Shown here in pieces: positions 15,422 to 23,598 of a DNA stretch of 64,000 bases. Origin of the DNA: Fundidesulfovibrio agrisoli (GTDB lineage Bacteria; Desulfobacterota; Desulfovibrionia; Desulfovibrionales; Desulfovibrionaceae); NCBI RefSeq assembly GCF_022808715.1, contig NZ_JAKZKX010000006.1:124001-188000 (forward strand). The letters are read 5' to 3'. The stretch's first letter is position 1; the number at the start of each line of letters is the position of its first letter. The notes beneath the pieces were generated by a model that searched no databases, was not told the DNA's origin, and was given only the letters and a program-made list of their open reading frames with translations. Made by a program: the position numbers and the translations under genes.

Positions 15422-17434
15422 TCAGATGCTGAACCCGAGCATGGCGATGTCGTCGCGCTGCTTCCTTGCGCCCCGGTACAGGGCCAGGGCGTGCTCGAAA
15501 GCCTCGGCCTGACGCTTGAGGGGCGCGCCCGCATGGGCCAGGATCATCTCCCGGAAGCGCTCGGGGCCGAAGCAGTAGCCTTTATCCCCGCCGCCTTCAT
15601 CCAGGAAGCCGTCGGTGACGGCGTAGTAGACATCCCCGGCGCAGTCCGAAAATTCGTGGGTGGTATAGGCGTATTCCTTGAATTCGCCCCGGTAGCCCAA
15701 GCGCCGCCTGTCCCCTTTGATCTCCGTCAGCACTCCCCCGCGCAGCCTGTAGAGCGGGAGCCCCGCCCCGGCGAAGAGCACGCGGCCTCCGCCCGTTCCG
15801 TCGCGGTGGATCACGCACAGGGCCATGTCCAGCCCGCAGTCCAGCGAGCCCTCGCCGGTTTCGTGCAGGCCCAGGGTCTCGCGCAGGACCCCGTCGAACC
15901 TGCTCAGTATCCGGGCCGGGTCGCGGCTGTCCAGGGTGTCGAGCACGTGGTTGAGCACGGAGTGCGCGGTCATGGTCATGAACGCGCCGGGCACGCCGTG
16001 GCCCGTGCAGTCCATGAGCGCGGCCACGCTCAGGCCCTCGAACCGGCGCAGGTAGATGAGGTCGCCGCCCACGATGTCGCGGGGGAGGTAGAGGCTCATG
16101 TGGCTGGCGAAGGCGCGGTCCATCAGGGCGGGCCTGGGCAGGATGGACTGCTGGATGGTGCGGGCGTAGCGCAGGCTCTCCATGATGCGCTGGCGCGACT
16201 CCCGCAGGTGGTCGTTGGCCTCGGAAAGCTCGGCCGTGCGGCCCAGGACCATCTGCTCCAGGTTCTGAGTGTAGTCCAGAACCTTGGCGGTCATGGCGTT
16301 GAAGCTCTGGGTCAGCTGTCCGATCTCGTCGTTGCGGTCCACGGGCAGGGTGACGTCGTAGCGCCCCTGGGCCACCTCCAGCGAGGCCCTGTTGAGCCGG
16401 GCCAGAGGGCCGATGACGATGCGGCCCAGCAGCCAGCCCACCATGACGATCACCGCCAGCAGCGAGAGCACCAGCAGGGCCAGCACGGGCATGAACACCC
16501 GGGAGCTCACCACGCCCGAGACGTTCACCAGGGCCACGGTGTACCAGCCGATGCCCGGCAGGGCGGTGACGGCGGCCAGGGTTTCTCCGCCCTCGAGATG
16601 CACCGGGAAGGACTCCACGCCCTGCGGCGACCCGTCCAGGGCCTGGAGGGCCTGGCGCATGCGCTGCTGGTCCTGCGAATTGCGAAGCATGGAATACAGG
16701 GTGGTCTTCTTGGAGTCGTCGCGCTCCATGGCGTTGCGCTTCACCACGTCGGGGTCGCCCCAGGCCTGGAGCACCCCGGCCCGGTCCACGATGGCGATGG
16801 AGACCGCCTCGTCACTCGCGCCCACGGCCTCGCGCAGGAAGTCGCCCAGGTCGATGCCGCCGCCGCCCACGCCGATCTTCTCGCCGCCTGCGCCGCGCAC
16901 CACCACGTTGAACCAGACCTTGGTGACGTTGAAGGAGGGGTTGTGGTCCAGGTTCAGGGCGAAGGAGTCCACCTTGGAGAGCGTTTCGAAGAACCAGGCG
17001 TCGGCGGGGTGGTCGCGCCGCAGGATGCGGGTCTGCACCTCGCCCTTCTGGTCGCGTTCGGCGATGTAGTACCGGGCGGAGGACTTGAGCGCCAGAAACA
17101 CGCTCCTGTCGCGGAACTGGCGGCGGTAGTTCTCGAGTTGCTCCAGGGCGGCCTGGCGAAGGGCGGGGTCGGCCTCGTCGGCGGCCCAGCGGCGCACCAG
17201 GGGGTCGCCTGCCAGGGTGCGGGCCAGGGCCTCCTCCCGGTCGATGATGGTCATGACCTTGTTGCGCTCGAGCAGGGCCTGCTTCACGGCGATGCGCTGG
17301 GCGAATTCGCCCAGGATGCTGTGCGTGACGAAGGCGAAGGCCACCAGCGACCCGGCCGCGGCCAGCAGATAGACCAGGGCCACCGCGAGGTTGAACTTCG
17401 CCTTGAGCGAAAAACGGCGTGTCGAATGGATCAT
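15422..17434 (-). CDS. siaA: SiaA-type membrane PP2C/SpoIIE phosphatase with sensor and HAMP domains
   Basis: This 670-residue protein has a first membrane helix (about 13-40), a periplasmic Cache-like sensor (about 45-310), a second helix (about 320-345), a HAMP domain, a short coiled coil, and a C-terminal PP2C/SpoIIE domain (about 430-668). Metal-binding motifs are intact: IVGGDLIYL, MDCTGHGVPGAFM, AVTDGFLDEGG and the final KQRDDIAMLGF. It should sense an external cue and dephosphorylate SiaC, thereby switching on SiaD. It is the first gene of the four-gene minus-strand operon. Confidence 0.92.
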   Translation of the reverse strand: MIHSTRRFSLKAKFNLAVALVYLLAAAGSLVAFAFVTHSILGEFAQRIAVKQALLERNKVMTIIDREEALARTLAGDPLVRRWAADEADPALRQAALEQLENYRRQFRDRSVFLALKSSARYYIAERDQKGEVQTRILRRDHPADAWFFETLSKVDSFALNLDHNPSFNVTKVWFNVVVRGAGGEKIGVGGGGIDLGDFLREAVGASDEAVSIAIVDRAGVLQAWGDPDVVKRNAMERDDSKKTTLYSMLRNSQDQQRMRQALQALDGSPQGVESFPVHLEGGETLAAVTALPGIGWYTVALVNVSGVVSSRVFMPVLALLVLSLLAVIVMVGWLLGRIVIGPLARLNRASLEVAQGRYDVTLPVDRNDEIGQLTQSFNAMTAKVLDYTQNLEQMVLGRTAELSEANDHLRESRQRIMESLRYARTIQQSILPRPALMDRAFASHMSLYLPRDIVGGDLIYLRRFEGLSVAALMDCTGHGVPGAFMTMTAHSVLNHVLDTLDSRDPARILSRFDGVLRETLGLHETGEGSLDCGLDMALCVIHRDGTGGGRVLFAGAGLPLYRLRGGVLTEIKGDRRRLGYRGEFKEYAYTTHEFSDCAGDVYYAVTDGFLDEGGGDKGYCFGPERFREMILAHAGAPLKRQAEAFEHALALYRGARKQRDDIAMLGFSI

Positions 17435-17536
17435 GTGGACGACGGTGATGAGGTGACCTGCTGCAGACGGTCAGAGCTGCCGTAACCGCGCTGTCAGCCT
17501 AGCACCATGCGCCGCAAGAATCCAGCCGCAGTTGGC

Positions 17537-17567
17537 CCCGCCGGGGGCGCGCCGCGCCCCCGGCGGG
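17537..17567 (-). terminator. Strong GC hairpin after the repeat-protein gene
   Basis: A 13-bp perfect stem (CCCGCCGGGGGCG paired with CGCCCCCGGCGGG) closes a five-base loop. It is 15 bases past the stop of the minus-strand gene at 17582 and upstream of siaA. It lacks a U tract on either strand, so it is terminator-like rather than a classic terminator. Confidence 0.5.
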
Positions 17568-17581
17568 ATGAGCGATGATCT

Positions 17582-18157
17582 TTAGGGGCAGGGTATCTGC
17601 TCGTAGACGGTGCGGCCGCCGTCCTGCATTTCCCGGTAGCATTCCCTGTCCACCTTGTAGACGGTCCTGCCGGAGGAGCTGATGGCGATGGCCGTGGCGG
17701 GAAGCACCGTGAGCATGGCGCCCATGGCCATGCCCGCGGCCACGGCTCCGCCGCTCGGCCCGTAATAGCCGCCGTAGTAGCCGGGGCCGGGAACGGGAAC
17801 GGGCACGGGCACCGGCGGCGGGACCACGCGGCCCCTGGGCACGGCGACGGCGTTGCCGCGCGGACCCACTGCCGCGCCGCCGCCGTAAGGCCCCCTGACC
17901 GCCGCGCCGCCGTACGGGCCACGGGCGGCGGCCCCGCCGTATGGCCCCCTGACCGCAGCGCCGCCGCGCGGGCCCACGGCCGCCGCGCCGCCACGCGGGC
18001 CCACGGCCGCCGCGCCGCCACGCGGGCCGACGGCCCCTCTGGCCATGGCCTCCAAGGGCTGGCTCCAGTCGCCAAGCAGCAGCATCCCGGCCGCCAGCCA
18101 CCCGCACAGGCCCAGCGTGCAGGTCCGGGCAGCGCTTCGAAGAAGAGTGCGTCTCAT
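17582..18157 (-). CDS. Exported glycine/proline-rich repeat protein, function unknown
   Basis: The start MRRTLLRSAARTC follows AGGAGG by six bases and gives a signal peptide (about 1-38). The 191-residue protein then has seven imperfect nine-residue repeats of the AVGPRGGAA / AVRGPYGGA kind (about 40-105). These are followed by a PVPVPVPVP tract, a GYYGGYYGPSGG segment, one hydrophobic stretch AAGMAMGAMLTVLPATAIAI and a conserved-looking tail with two cysteines (DRECYREM and EQIPCP). I do not recognise a catalytic domain. It is ten bases downstream of the DUF2092 gene, so the two exported proteins probably work together in the envelope. Confidence 0.8.
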   Translation of the reverse strand: MRRTLLRSAARTCTLGLCGWLAAGMLLLGDWSQPLEAMARGAVGPRGGAAAVGPRGGAAAVGPRGGAAVRGPYGGAAARGPYGGAAVRGPYGGGAAVGPRGNAVAVPRGRVVPPPVPVPVPVPGPGYYGGYYGPSGGAVAAGMAMGAMLTVLPATAIAISSSGRTVYKVDRECYREMQDGGRTVYEQIPCP

Positions 18158-18167
18158 CTGGTGCCTC

Positions 18168-18998
18168 CTAGTTGACGGCCTTCGCGGCGGCCCTGCTCTT
18201 GGCCTTGCCGGCGGGTTTGGACGCTGCCGGGGTGAACAGGGCGTCGTCGCGCGTGGTTCCCTCAGGGGCGGTGAAGGCGAAGGTCTTCGCCGGGATGGGC
18301 TTCTCCTTCCAGGCGCTGAACGTGGCCTGGAACTGCGGGTCATTGGGCAGGGTCTTGTCGGTAATGAGCATCTTGGCTGGCAGGGCGGGGCCGTTCTCCG
18401 GCACCCAGAGCTGCCAGTCCGCGCCGGGGGCCTGGAAGAAGAGGTGGTCGCAGACGACGTGGTTCACCACGGCCTTGCCCACGTGGATGGCCGCGGTCAT
18501 CTTCAGGCGCGCGCAGGGCTGGCTGACGATCAAATCCCCAAGGGGCGACTCCAGCCCGTAGACGTCGGCCAGGCGGTCCAGCACGGCGTCGATGGTCATT
18601 TCGGCGGGGATCTGGCTCCAGATCTTCTTTTCGGGCTGCAGCACGGTGAAGGTCTTGCCGTCGAAGAAGGAGGCGGCCTTGATGTCGTCGCCGGAAGTTA
18701 CGACGCGGAAGGCGTCGGGGCGGCGAACGCTGATCTGCATGACGCGGGAATACTGCACCTTGGAGCCGTCTTCGTAGACCTTGTCCAGGGCCACGTCGGC
18801 GTGGAAGGAGAACTCCTTGAGCGCGGACAGGGCCTTGCAGCTCTTCTCAAGGACGTCCAGTGCCTGAGGTTCCAGGCGGGATTGTACGTCTTTGGGCTTG
18901 CCCTGGTCGGCCGTGCCGGCGGCCGCGGCCAGGCCGGGGAGCAGCGCCGCCAAGGCCAGGGCGGCGATACCCATGCGTATGCGGGCGGGGAAAGACAT
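18168..18998 (-). CDS. DUF2092 family periplasmic protein
   Basis: This 276-residue protein has a signal peptide (RIRMGIAALALAALLPGLAAAAG) and then a domain of LolA/LolB-like character typical of DUF2092. The family pattern is seen in EKSCKALSALKEFSFHADVALD, RPDAFRVVTSGDD, SFFDGKTFTVLQPEKKIWSQ and CDHLFFQAPGADWQLWV, and in the closing PAKTFAFTAPEGTT. Such domains are thought to handle lipids or lipoproteins in the periplasm, but no member's function is firmly known to me. AAGGAGG lies upstream of the ATG. It is the first gene of a pair with the repeat protein. Confidence 0.85.
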   Translation of the reverse strand: MSFPARIRMGIAALALAALLPGLAAAAGTADQGKPKDVQSRLEPQALDVLEKSCKALSALKEFSFHADVALDKVYEDGSKVQYSRVMQISVRRPDAFRVVTSGDDIKAASFFDGKTFTVLQPEKKIWSQIPAEMTIDAVLDRLADVYGLESPLGDLIVSQPCARLKMTAAIHVGKAVVNHVVCDHLFFQAPGADWQLWVPENGPALPAKMLITDKTLPNDPQFQATFSAWKEKPIPAKTFAFTAPEGTTRDDALFTPAASKPAGKAKSRAAAKAVN

Positions 18999-19107
18999 GC
19001 GGGCCTCCTTGATGGGGATTCTTCGAGAACGACAGGTATATGGCTCACGAATAGCCCATCGGGGGCTTCAGTGCCAATACGAAATAGGGCTGAACGGGTT
19101 GGAAATT

Positions 19108-19977
19108 TCAGAGCCGGCGGGCGCGTTCCGGCTTCAGGGGGAGTGAGCCGTCCAGGGCCGCGTCCAGCAGGTCCAGTCCGTGCTGTTTGTCGCGCGGCAT
19201 GCGCAGCTTGAGCGGCACATGGTTGGAGGCGTGGTCGGCCAGAAAGAGCCCGCGACGCATGTCGGCATGGGCCAGCAGCTCGCGCAGCTCGCGGACCATG
19301 CCCGGCCCGTCCGGCAGGGTGAAGCGCCCGGCCCGCACGTCCTCCCAGAGGGGGGTGCCCGGCACGGGGATCACGCTCAGGGAGGCGGCCTGATCCGGCT
19401 CCATGAGGGTCAGGGCGCGGCCGGTGAGCCGCGCGTGGCGGCGCCAGCCCTCGGCCCCGCCCAGGCCCGCCAGCACGGTGACGCAGAGCTTGAGCCCCGC
19501 CTGGCGCACTTTCCGGGCCTCTCGCAGCATGTCCTCCAGGGTGGCCTTCTTGTTCATGCGGGCCAGCACCTCGTCGTCGCCGGATTCCAGGCCCATGTAC
19601 ACCGCGGCCAGCCCACGCTCCCGTAACCGTTCGAGATCACCGGACGTCTTGTTCTTCAGACCCCTGGCGTTGGCATAGCTCGAGACCCGCGCCACCCAGG
19701 GCAGGCGCTCTCGCACCCGCGTGAGGATGCGCTCCAGCCGGGCCTGGGGCATGGTCAGGGCGTCGCCGCTCAAGAGGAACAGGCGGCGCTGGCGGGTCAT
19801 GTGCCTGGCGGCGAAGTCGATGTCCTCGAAGACCTGGGCCTCGTCCTTGATGCGGAAGCGCTCGCGCGGATAGGCCCCGCAGAAGGCGCACTTGTTGTGG
19901 GTGCAGCCCACCGTGGCCTGGAGCAGGATGCTGTCCGCCTCGCTGGGCGGGCGGATGACGTTGCCTTCGTAGTGCAT
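19108..19977 (-). CDS. Radical SAM protein with CX4CX2C cluster motif
   Basis: The start MHYEGNVIRPPSEADSILL follows a GAGGAG site. The 289-residue protein has an iron-sulfur motif GCTHNKCAFCGAYP, with spacing C-x4-C-x2-C instead of the common C-x3-C-x2-C. I recognise this spacing from a subgroup of stand-alone COG1032-type radical SAM proteins. Further family features are FLLSGDALTMP, YANARG, VYMGLESGDDEVLARM and a late LSVIPVPGTPLW. It has no B12-binding or SPASM-like extension. The substrate is unknown, and the neighbours give no pathway hint. It is divergent from the chemoreceptor gene. Confidence 0.88.
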   Translation of the reverse strand: MHYEGNVIRPPSEADSILLQATVGCTHNKCAFCGAYPRERFRIKDEAQVFEDIDFAARHMTRQRRLFLLSGDALTMPQARLERILTRVRERLPWVARVSSYANARGLKNKTSGDLERLRERGLAAVYMGLESGDDEVLARMNKKATLEDMLREARKVRQAGLKLCVTVLAGLGGAEGWRRHARLTGRALTLMEPDQAASLSVIPVPGTPLWEDVRAGRFTLPDGPGMVRELRELLAHADMRRGLFLADHASNHVPLKLRMPRDKQHGLDLLDAALDGSLPLKPERARRL

Positions 19978-20080
19978 GGGCTCCTCATCGGGGCGTCGCC
20001 CCGGCGTCACCCTACATCCCGACGGCGGCCTTCGCCAGGGAAAGCTGCTTCCGGGGCGTAACCATGAGAATTCTTTCGTG

Positions 20081-20109
20081 TTGCAAGCATATTTGGTATG
20101 GGATAACAT
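20081..20109 (+). promoter_or_regulatory. Sigma-70-like promoter for MCP-cheW
   Basis: TTGCAA at 20081-20086 and TAACAT at 20104-20109 are separated by exactly 17 bases in a locally AT-rich stretch. It would give a leader of about 108 bases before the chemoreceptor ATG. Confidence 0.6.
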
Positions 20110-20223
20110 ATCGCTGCCATAGGAGTGACGTAGCGCCGGGGCTCTGTATCGTGATCGTGGATGCCGGGTTGGGACTTGAGGGGTTCGCTTCGCTCAATCG
20201 CATGTCGTTCAACCGGGGGGATC

Positions 20224-22032
20224 ATGAAGCTATCGACCAAGCTCATTCTGTCGTTCTCGGCGGTGTTGGCCTTGATGGCCGTAACCAGCGTGGCGGGCAT
20301 CATGGCCATGCGCAGCATCAACGCCAACTCTCATGAAATCGCGACGAACTGGCTGCCCAGCGTCAAGGTGGTCGGAGCGATCACGCGGGACGTGCAGGAC
20401 ATCCGCAGGTTCGAGTACGCTTTGTTCGTTGCGGAATCCGGCGAGCGCGATGCCGCCATCAAACGCTTGGGCGACATAAGCAAGTCGTTCGATAAGAATG
20501 TCGCAACGTACGAGCCCCTGATATCCTCCCCGGAAGAAAAGGCCATCTACACGGAATTCAGGAGCCAATGGCTCGAATATCTGACGCTCCACAAAAAATT
20601 CATGGATGAGGAGGCCGCGGGCAACGACACCCAGGCCAAGAAAACCCTGGCTGTGGATGCCGCCAAGCCCTATCGTGCCTGCATCGACCAGATGCAGAAG
20701 CTTATCGACCTGAACGACAAGGGGGCGGCCACCGAGGCTGAACTGGCCCGCAGCAATTATGAAAGGGGCCTGATGGTCTCCATCACCCTGTTTGCGGCGG
20801 CCGCGTTGGCCACGCTGGTGATCGCCTTCGTGCTCATCCGGGGCGTGATGCGCCAGCTCGGGGAGGACCCGGGCTACCTCTACGAGGTGGCCTCCAAGAT
20901 CGCAGGCGGCGACCTGGACGTCCGTTTCAAGGATGCGAAGGTGCAGGGCGGAGTGTACGAAGTTCTGCGCGGCATGGTCGGCACCCTTAAGCAGAAGATC
21001 GGCGAAGCCGAAGAGAAGAGCGCGCAGGCCGCGCGCGAGGCGGAAGCGGCCCGCGTGGCCACGGCCGAGGCCCAGGAGGCCAAGGCCCTGGCCGAACGGG
21101 CCAAGGCCGAGGGCATGCTCCAGGCGGCGGTGAAGCTGGAGGGCGTGGTGGAGATCGTCTCCAGCGCTTCCGAGGAGCTTTCCGCCCAGGTGGAGCAGTC
21201 CAGCCACGGCGCGCAGGATCAGGCCCAGCGCATCGGCGAGACCGCCACGGCCATGGAGGAGATGAACGCCACCGTGATGGAGGTGGCCCGCAACGCCTCC
21301 AAGGCCGCCGAAACCACCGAGAAGGCCAAGGACCGCGCCGAGTCGGGGTCCAAGGTGGTCAGCCGGGTGGTGGACGGCATCGGCCAGGTGCAGAACCAGG
21401 CCCTGGGCATGAAGGAAGACATGTCCCTGCTGGGCAAGCAGGCGGAAGGCATCGGCCAGGTCATGAACGTGATCTCCGACATCGCCGACCAGACCAACCT
21501 GCTGGCCCTGAACGCCGCCATCGAGGCCGCCCGCGCGGGCGAGGCCGGGCGCGGGTTCGCGGTTGTGGCCGACGAGGTGCGCAAGCTGGCCGAAAAGACC
21601 ATGACCGCCACCAAGGAAGTGGGCGAGGCCATCCACGGCATCCAGCAGGGCACGCAGAAGAACATCGGCAACGTGGAAACCACGGTGAAAACCATCAATG
21701 AGGCCACCACCCTGGCCGGAGAATCCGGCGAGGCCCTGGCCGAGATCGTGAAGCTGGTGGAGGCCGCGACGGACCAGGTCCGCTCCATCGCCACCGCTTC
21801 GGAGCAGCAGTCCGCCGCCAGCGAGGAGATCAACCGCTCCATCGAGGATGTGAGCCGCATCTCCTCCGAAACGTCGGACGCCATGCGCCAGTCGGCCATG
21901 GCGGTGTCTGAGCTGGCCAACCAGGCCGGCGTGCTGCGCGGCCTCATCGAGGATATGAAGTCAGAAAGCGGCGGCGCGGGCGGGGCCCTGCCCGCCGGCA
22001 AGCCGAAGGCATTGCCCGGACGTACTCACTAG
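20224..22032 (+). CDS. Methyl-accepting chemotaxis protein
   Basis: This 602-residue protein has an N-terminal membrane helix, a four-helix-bundle (4HB_MCP-like) periplasmic sensor (about 30-190), a second helix ([19 protein letters not shown]), a HAMP domain, a long Ala/Glu-rich coiled coil and a signalling domain. The hairpin tip is strictly conserved ([20 protein letters not shown], then [16 protein letters not shown]). The start is MKLSTKLIL at 20224, after a GGGGGG-type site. It feeds a CheA/CheW array, and the CheW gene follows by 12 bases. The C-terminus lacks a CheR-binding pentapeptide. The ligand is unknown. Confidence 0.95.
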   Translation: MKLSTKLILSFSAVLALMAVTSVAGIMAMRSINANSHEIATNWLPSVKVVGAITRDVQDIRRFEYALFVAESGERDAAIKRLGDISKSFDKNVATYEPLISSPEEKAIYTEFRSQWLEYLTLHKKFMDEEAAGNDTQAKKTLAVDAAKPYRACIDQMQKLIDLNDKGAATEAELARSNYERGLMVSITLFAAAALATLVIAFVLIRGVMRQLGEDPGYLYEVASKIAGGDLDVRFKDAKVQGGVYEVLRGMVGTLKQKIGEAEEKSAQAAREAEAARVATAEAQEAKALAERAKAEGMLQAAVKLEGVVEIVSSASEELSAQVEQSSHGAQDQAQRIGETATAMEEMNATVMEVARNASKAAETTEKAKDRAESGSKVVSRVVDGIGQVQNQALGMKEDMSLLGKQAEGIGQVMNVISDIADQTNLLALNAAIEAARAGEAGRGFAVVADEVRKLAEKTMTATKEVGEAIHGIQQGTQKNIGNVETTVKTINEATTLAGESGEALAEIVKLVEAATDQVRSIATASEQQSAASEEINRSIEDVSRISSETSDAMRQSAMAVSELANQAGVLRGLIEDMKSESGGAGGALPAGKPKALPGRTH

Positions 22033-22044
22033 AAGGGGGAATCG

Positions 22045-22521
22045 ATGGCTGAAGAACACCAAAGGAACGACGGCACGCTCCTGCAGCTGGTCACCTTCAA
22101 CATCTCCCAGGAAGAATTCGGGGTGGACATCCTGAAGGTGCAGGAGATCATCCGCATCATGGAGATCACCAAGGTGCCCCGGGCGCCCGAATTCGTCGAG
22201 GGAGTCATCAACCTGCGGGGCAAGGTGATCCCGATCATCGACCTGCGCAAGCGTTTCGGCATGGCCTCGCGCGGGCACGACAGCCAGACCCGCATCATCG
22301 TCATCGAGATCAACCAGATGATCGTTGGCTTCGTGGTGGACTCGGTCTCCGAGGTGCTGCGCATACCCGCCAGCACGGTGGAGCCGCCGCCGTCCATCAT
22401 GTCCGGCATCGAGTCGGAATACATCAGCGGCGTGGGCAAGCTGGAAGACCGGCTGCTCATCCTCATCGACCTGGACAAGCTGCTCTCCTCCGAGGAGCAG
22501 GGGGCGCTGGGCACCGTCTAG
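22045..22521 (+). CDS. cheW: Chemotaxis adaptor CheW
   Basis: This 158-residue protein is a single CheW domain. It has LVTFNISQEEFGVDILKVQEI, then VPRAPEFVEGVINLRGKVIPII with the conserved N-L-R-G-x-x-x-P-I-I block, and later GFVVDSVSEVLRIP and LLILIDLDKLL. It couples receptors to the kinase CheA at the membrane array. AAGGGGGAATCG precedes the ATG. It is co-transcribed with the receptor at 20224, and a strong terminator follows. No CheA gene is in the window, so the pair must plug into a kinase encoded elsewhere. Confidence 0.95.
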   Translation: MAEEHQRNDGTLLQLVTFNISQEEFGVDILKVQEIIRIMEITKVPRAPEFVEGVINLRGKVIPIIDLRKRFGMASRGHDSQTRIIVIEINQMIVGFVVDSVSEVLRIPASTVEPPPSIMSGIESEYISGVGKLEDRLLILIDLDKLLSSEEQGALGTV

Positions 22522-22544
22522 CGGTCCCGGTTTCCAACGGCATC

Positions 22545-22579
22545 AAAAGGCCGGGGAGCGATTTGCTCCCCGGCCTTTT
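22545..22579 (+). terminator. Rho-independent terminator of MCP-cheW
   Basis: AAAAGGCCGGGGAGC pairs perfectly with GCTCCCCGGCCTTTT around a five-base loop, 23 bases after the cheW stop. A-tract and T-tract flank it, so it could act in both directions. Confidence 0.92.
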
Positions 22580-22674
22580 GCGTTCATGCTCAGTGGCTCG
22601 TCTCCGCCGCGCAGGCCGAAGGCGGAGACAGTCCGTTCGTGTGCGGTGTCGTGGAAGGTGGGACCGCCATGGAC

Positions 22675-22728
22675 GCGAAGCGGAAAGGGAGTGCAGAGGG
22701 ACGAAGTCCCTTTGCCCGCCGGAGGCAT
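22675..22728 (-). repeat. Dispersed hairpin repeat, copy D
   Basis: On the minus strand this copy starts ATGCCTCCGGCGGGCAAAGG, has the GGGACTTCGTCCC hairpin and ends CTTTCCGCTTCGC. It is nearly identical to copies A and F. Confidence 0.85.
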
Positions 22729-22759
22729 CTTCACATCCGGCAAGAGCAAGGGGAGAAGA

Positions 22760-22812
22760 AGCCTCCGGCGGCAAAAGGGAGTTCCTCCCTTTTGAATCCC
22801 TTTCGGCTTCGC
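22760..22812 (+). repeat. Dispersed hairpin repeat, copy E
   Basis: This copy starts AGCCTCCGGCGG, carries AAAAGGGAG/CTCCCTTTT as its hairpin and ends CTTTCGGCTTCGC. It is in the opposite orientation to D and F and closest in sequence to copy C. Confidence 0.85.
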
Positions 22813-22872
22813 ATTCAGGGCGGGGACGCTCAGTACGAGCGTGACGGTGTGGAAAAATAGTCCGCTCCAAAT

Positions 22873-22926
22873 GCGAAGCGGTATGGGAGTGCAGAGGGCC
22901 GAAGGCCCTTTGCCCGCCGGAGGCAT
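22873..22926 (-). repeat. Dispersed hairpin repeat, copy F
   Basis: On the minus strand this copy starts ATGCCTCCGGCGGGCAAAGG, has a GGGCCTTCGGCCC hairpin and ends CATACCGCTTCGC. It lies 36 bases beyond the 3' end of the Mla operon and could terminate it. Confidence 0.85.
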
Positions 22927-22962
22927 CTTTACATCCGGCAGGCTCTGACGTTCAGCCTCGGG

Positions 22963-23592
22963 CTACTTCTTCTTGAGCCCGCCGAAGGCCTGGGCGATCT
23001 CCTGCGAGAGCCGGGCGACGAGCCTGCTCTGCGCGGCGGCCAGGGCGTCGTAGCCCGGCCCGGCCACGGATTCCTGCAGGGTGGAGGACTTCCAGACCAG
23101 CAGCTCGCCCTGGGAATCCAGGATGGACCAGCTGGCCCGCAGCACGGCCGTATGCGCGGGCGCGCCGTCGAAGCGCAGCACCTGCAGGGCCACCTGGTAG
23201 TCCGGGCGCACGCCCACGGGCCAGGGGTGCAGCACCAGGGGGCTGGCGCAGAGCGAGCCCTCCAGGTTCTCCAGCAGCACGCGCTTGAAGTTCTCCTGCA
23301 AGGGCTCCACCCATTGCTCGAAGTCGGCCACCTGCATCTGGTTGCCGCCCTGGCGCACCACCATCTGGGCGCGGTCCAGGTAGGCGGGGAAGTCCACGGG
23401 GCCGACGCCCAGCGAGAAGCAGGGCGCTTTGGCGGGCTTGGCCTCCTGGGCGGGCGCGCCTTCCTGCGTTGGGGCCGCCTGGCCGGAGTTCAGCGAATAG
23501 AAGTGCGTGGGCGCGCTCTTGCCGCAGCCCGCCAGCAGGGCGGCGGCCAGCAGGAGGAGCAGGGGCAGGGCGATGCGATGCGGTGCGGTCAT
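22963..23592 (-). CDS. PqiC-like ABC-transport auxiliary lipoprotein
   Basis: This 209-residue protein has a lipoprotein signal (LLLLLAAALLAGCGK, with Cys23 as the lipidation site) and a domain of the PqiC/ABC-auxiliary type. Family blocks include HFYSLNSG, FSLGVGPVDFPAYLDRAQMV, FEQWVEPLQENFKRVLLENL and a C-terminal helix that ends FGGLKKK. It is the last gene of the four-gene Mla-like operon, six bases after the MlaD gene. It probably forms the outer-membrane-side partner of the MCE ring in phospholipid transport. Confidence 0.9.
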   Translation of the reverse strand: MTAPHRIALPLLLLLAAALLAGCGKSAPTHFYSLNSGQAAPTQEGAPAQEAKPAKAPCFSLGVGPVDFPAYLDRAQMVVRQGGNQMQVADFEQWVEPLQENFKRVLLENLEGSLCASPLVLHPWPVGVRPDYQVALQVLRFDGAPAHTAVLRASWSILDSQGELLVWKSSTLQESVAGPGYDALAAAQSRLVARLSQEIAQAFGGLKKK

Positions 23593-23598
23593 GGCGGG

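Larger units (their letters stand above)
22580..22962. other. Intergenic region filled by repeat copies D, E and F
   Basis: This 383-base gap between the cheW terminator and the Mla operon end holds no gene that I can support. Three copies of the dispersed hairpin repeat account for about 160 bases of it. Overlapping short frames in several phases across these copies have repeat-derived composition only. Confidence 0.7.

Noticed and set aside
15383-17485. Plus-strand open frame of 700 codons over siaA
   Set aside because: It is antisense to a phosphatase with all catalytic motifs and has only low-complexity sequence.
22563-22926. Several short overlapping frames with similar peptides in different phases
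   Set aside because: They are translations of the dispersed hairpin repeat. The same peptides recur near 278-709, so they are repeat-derived rather than protein-coding.
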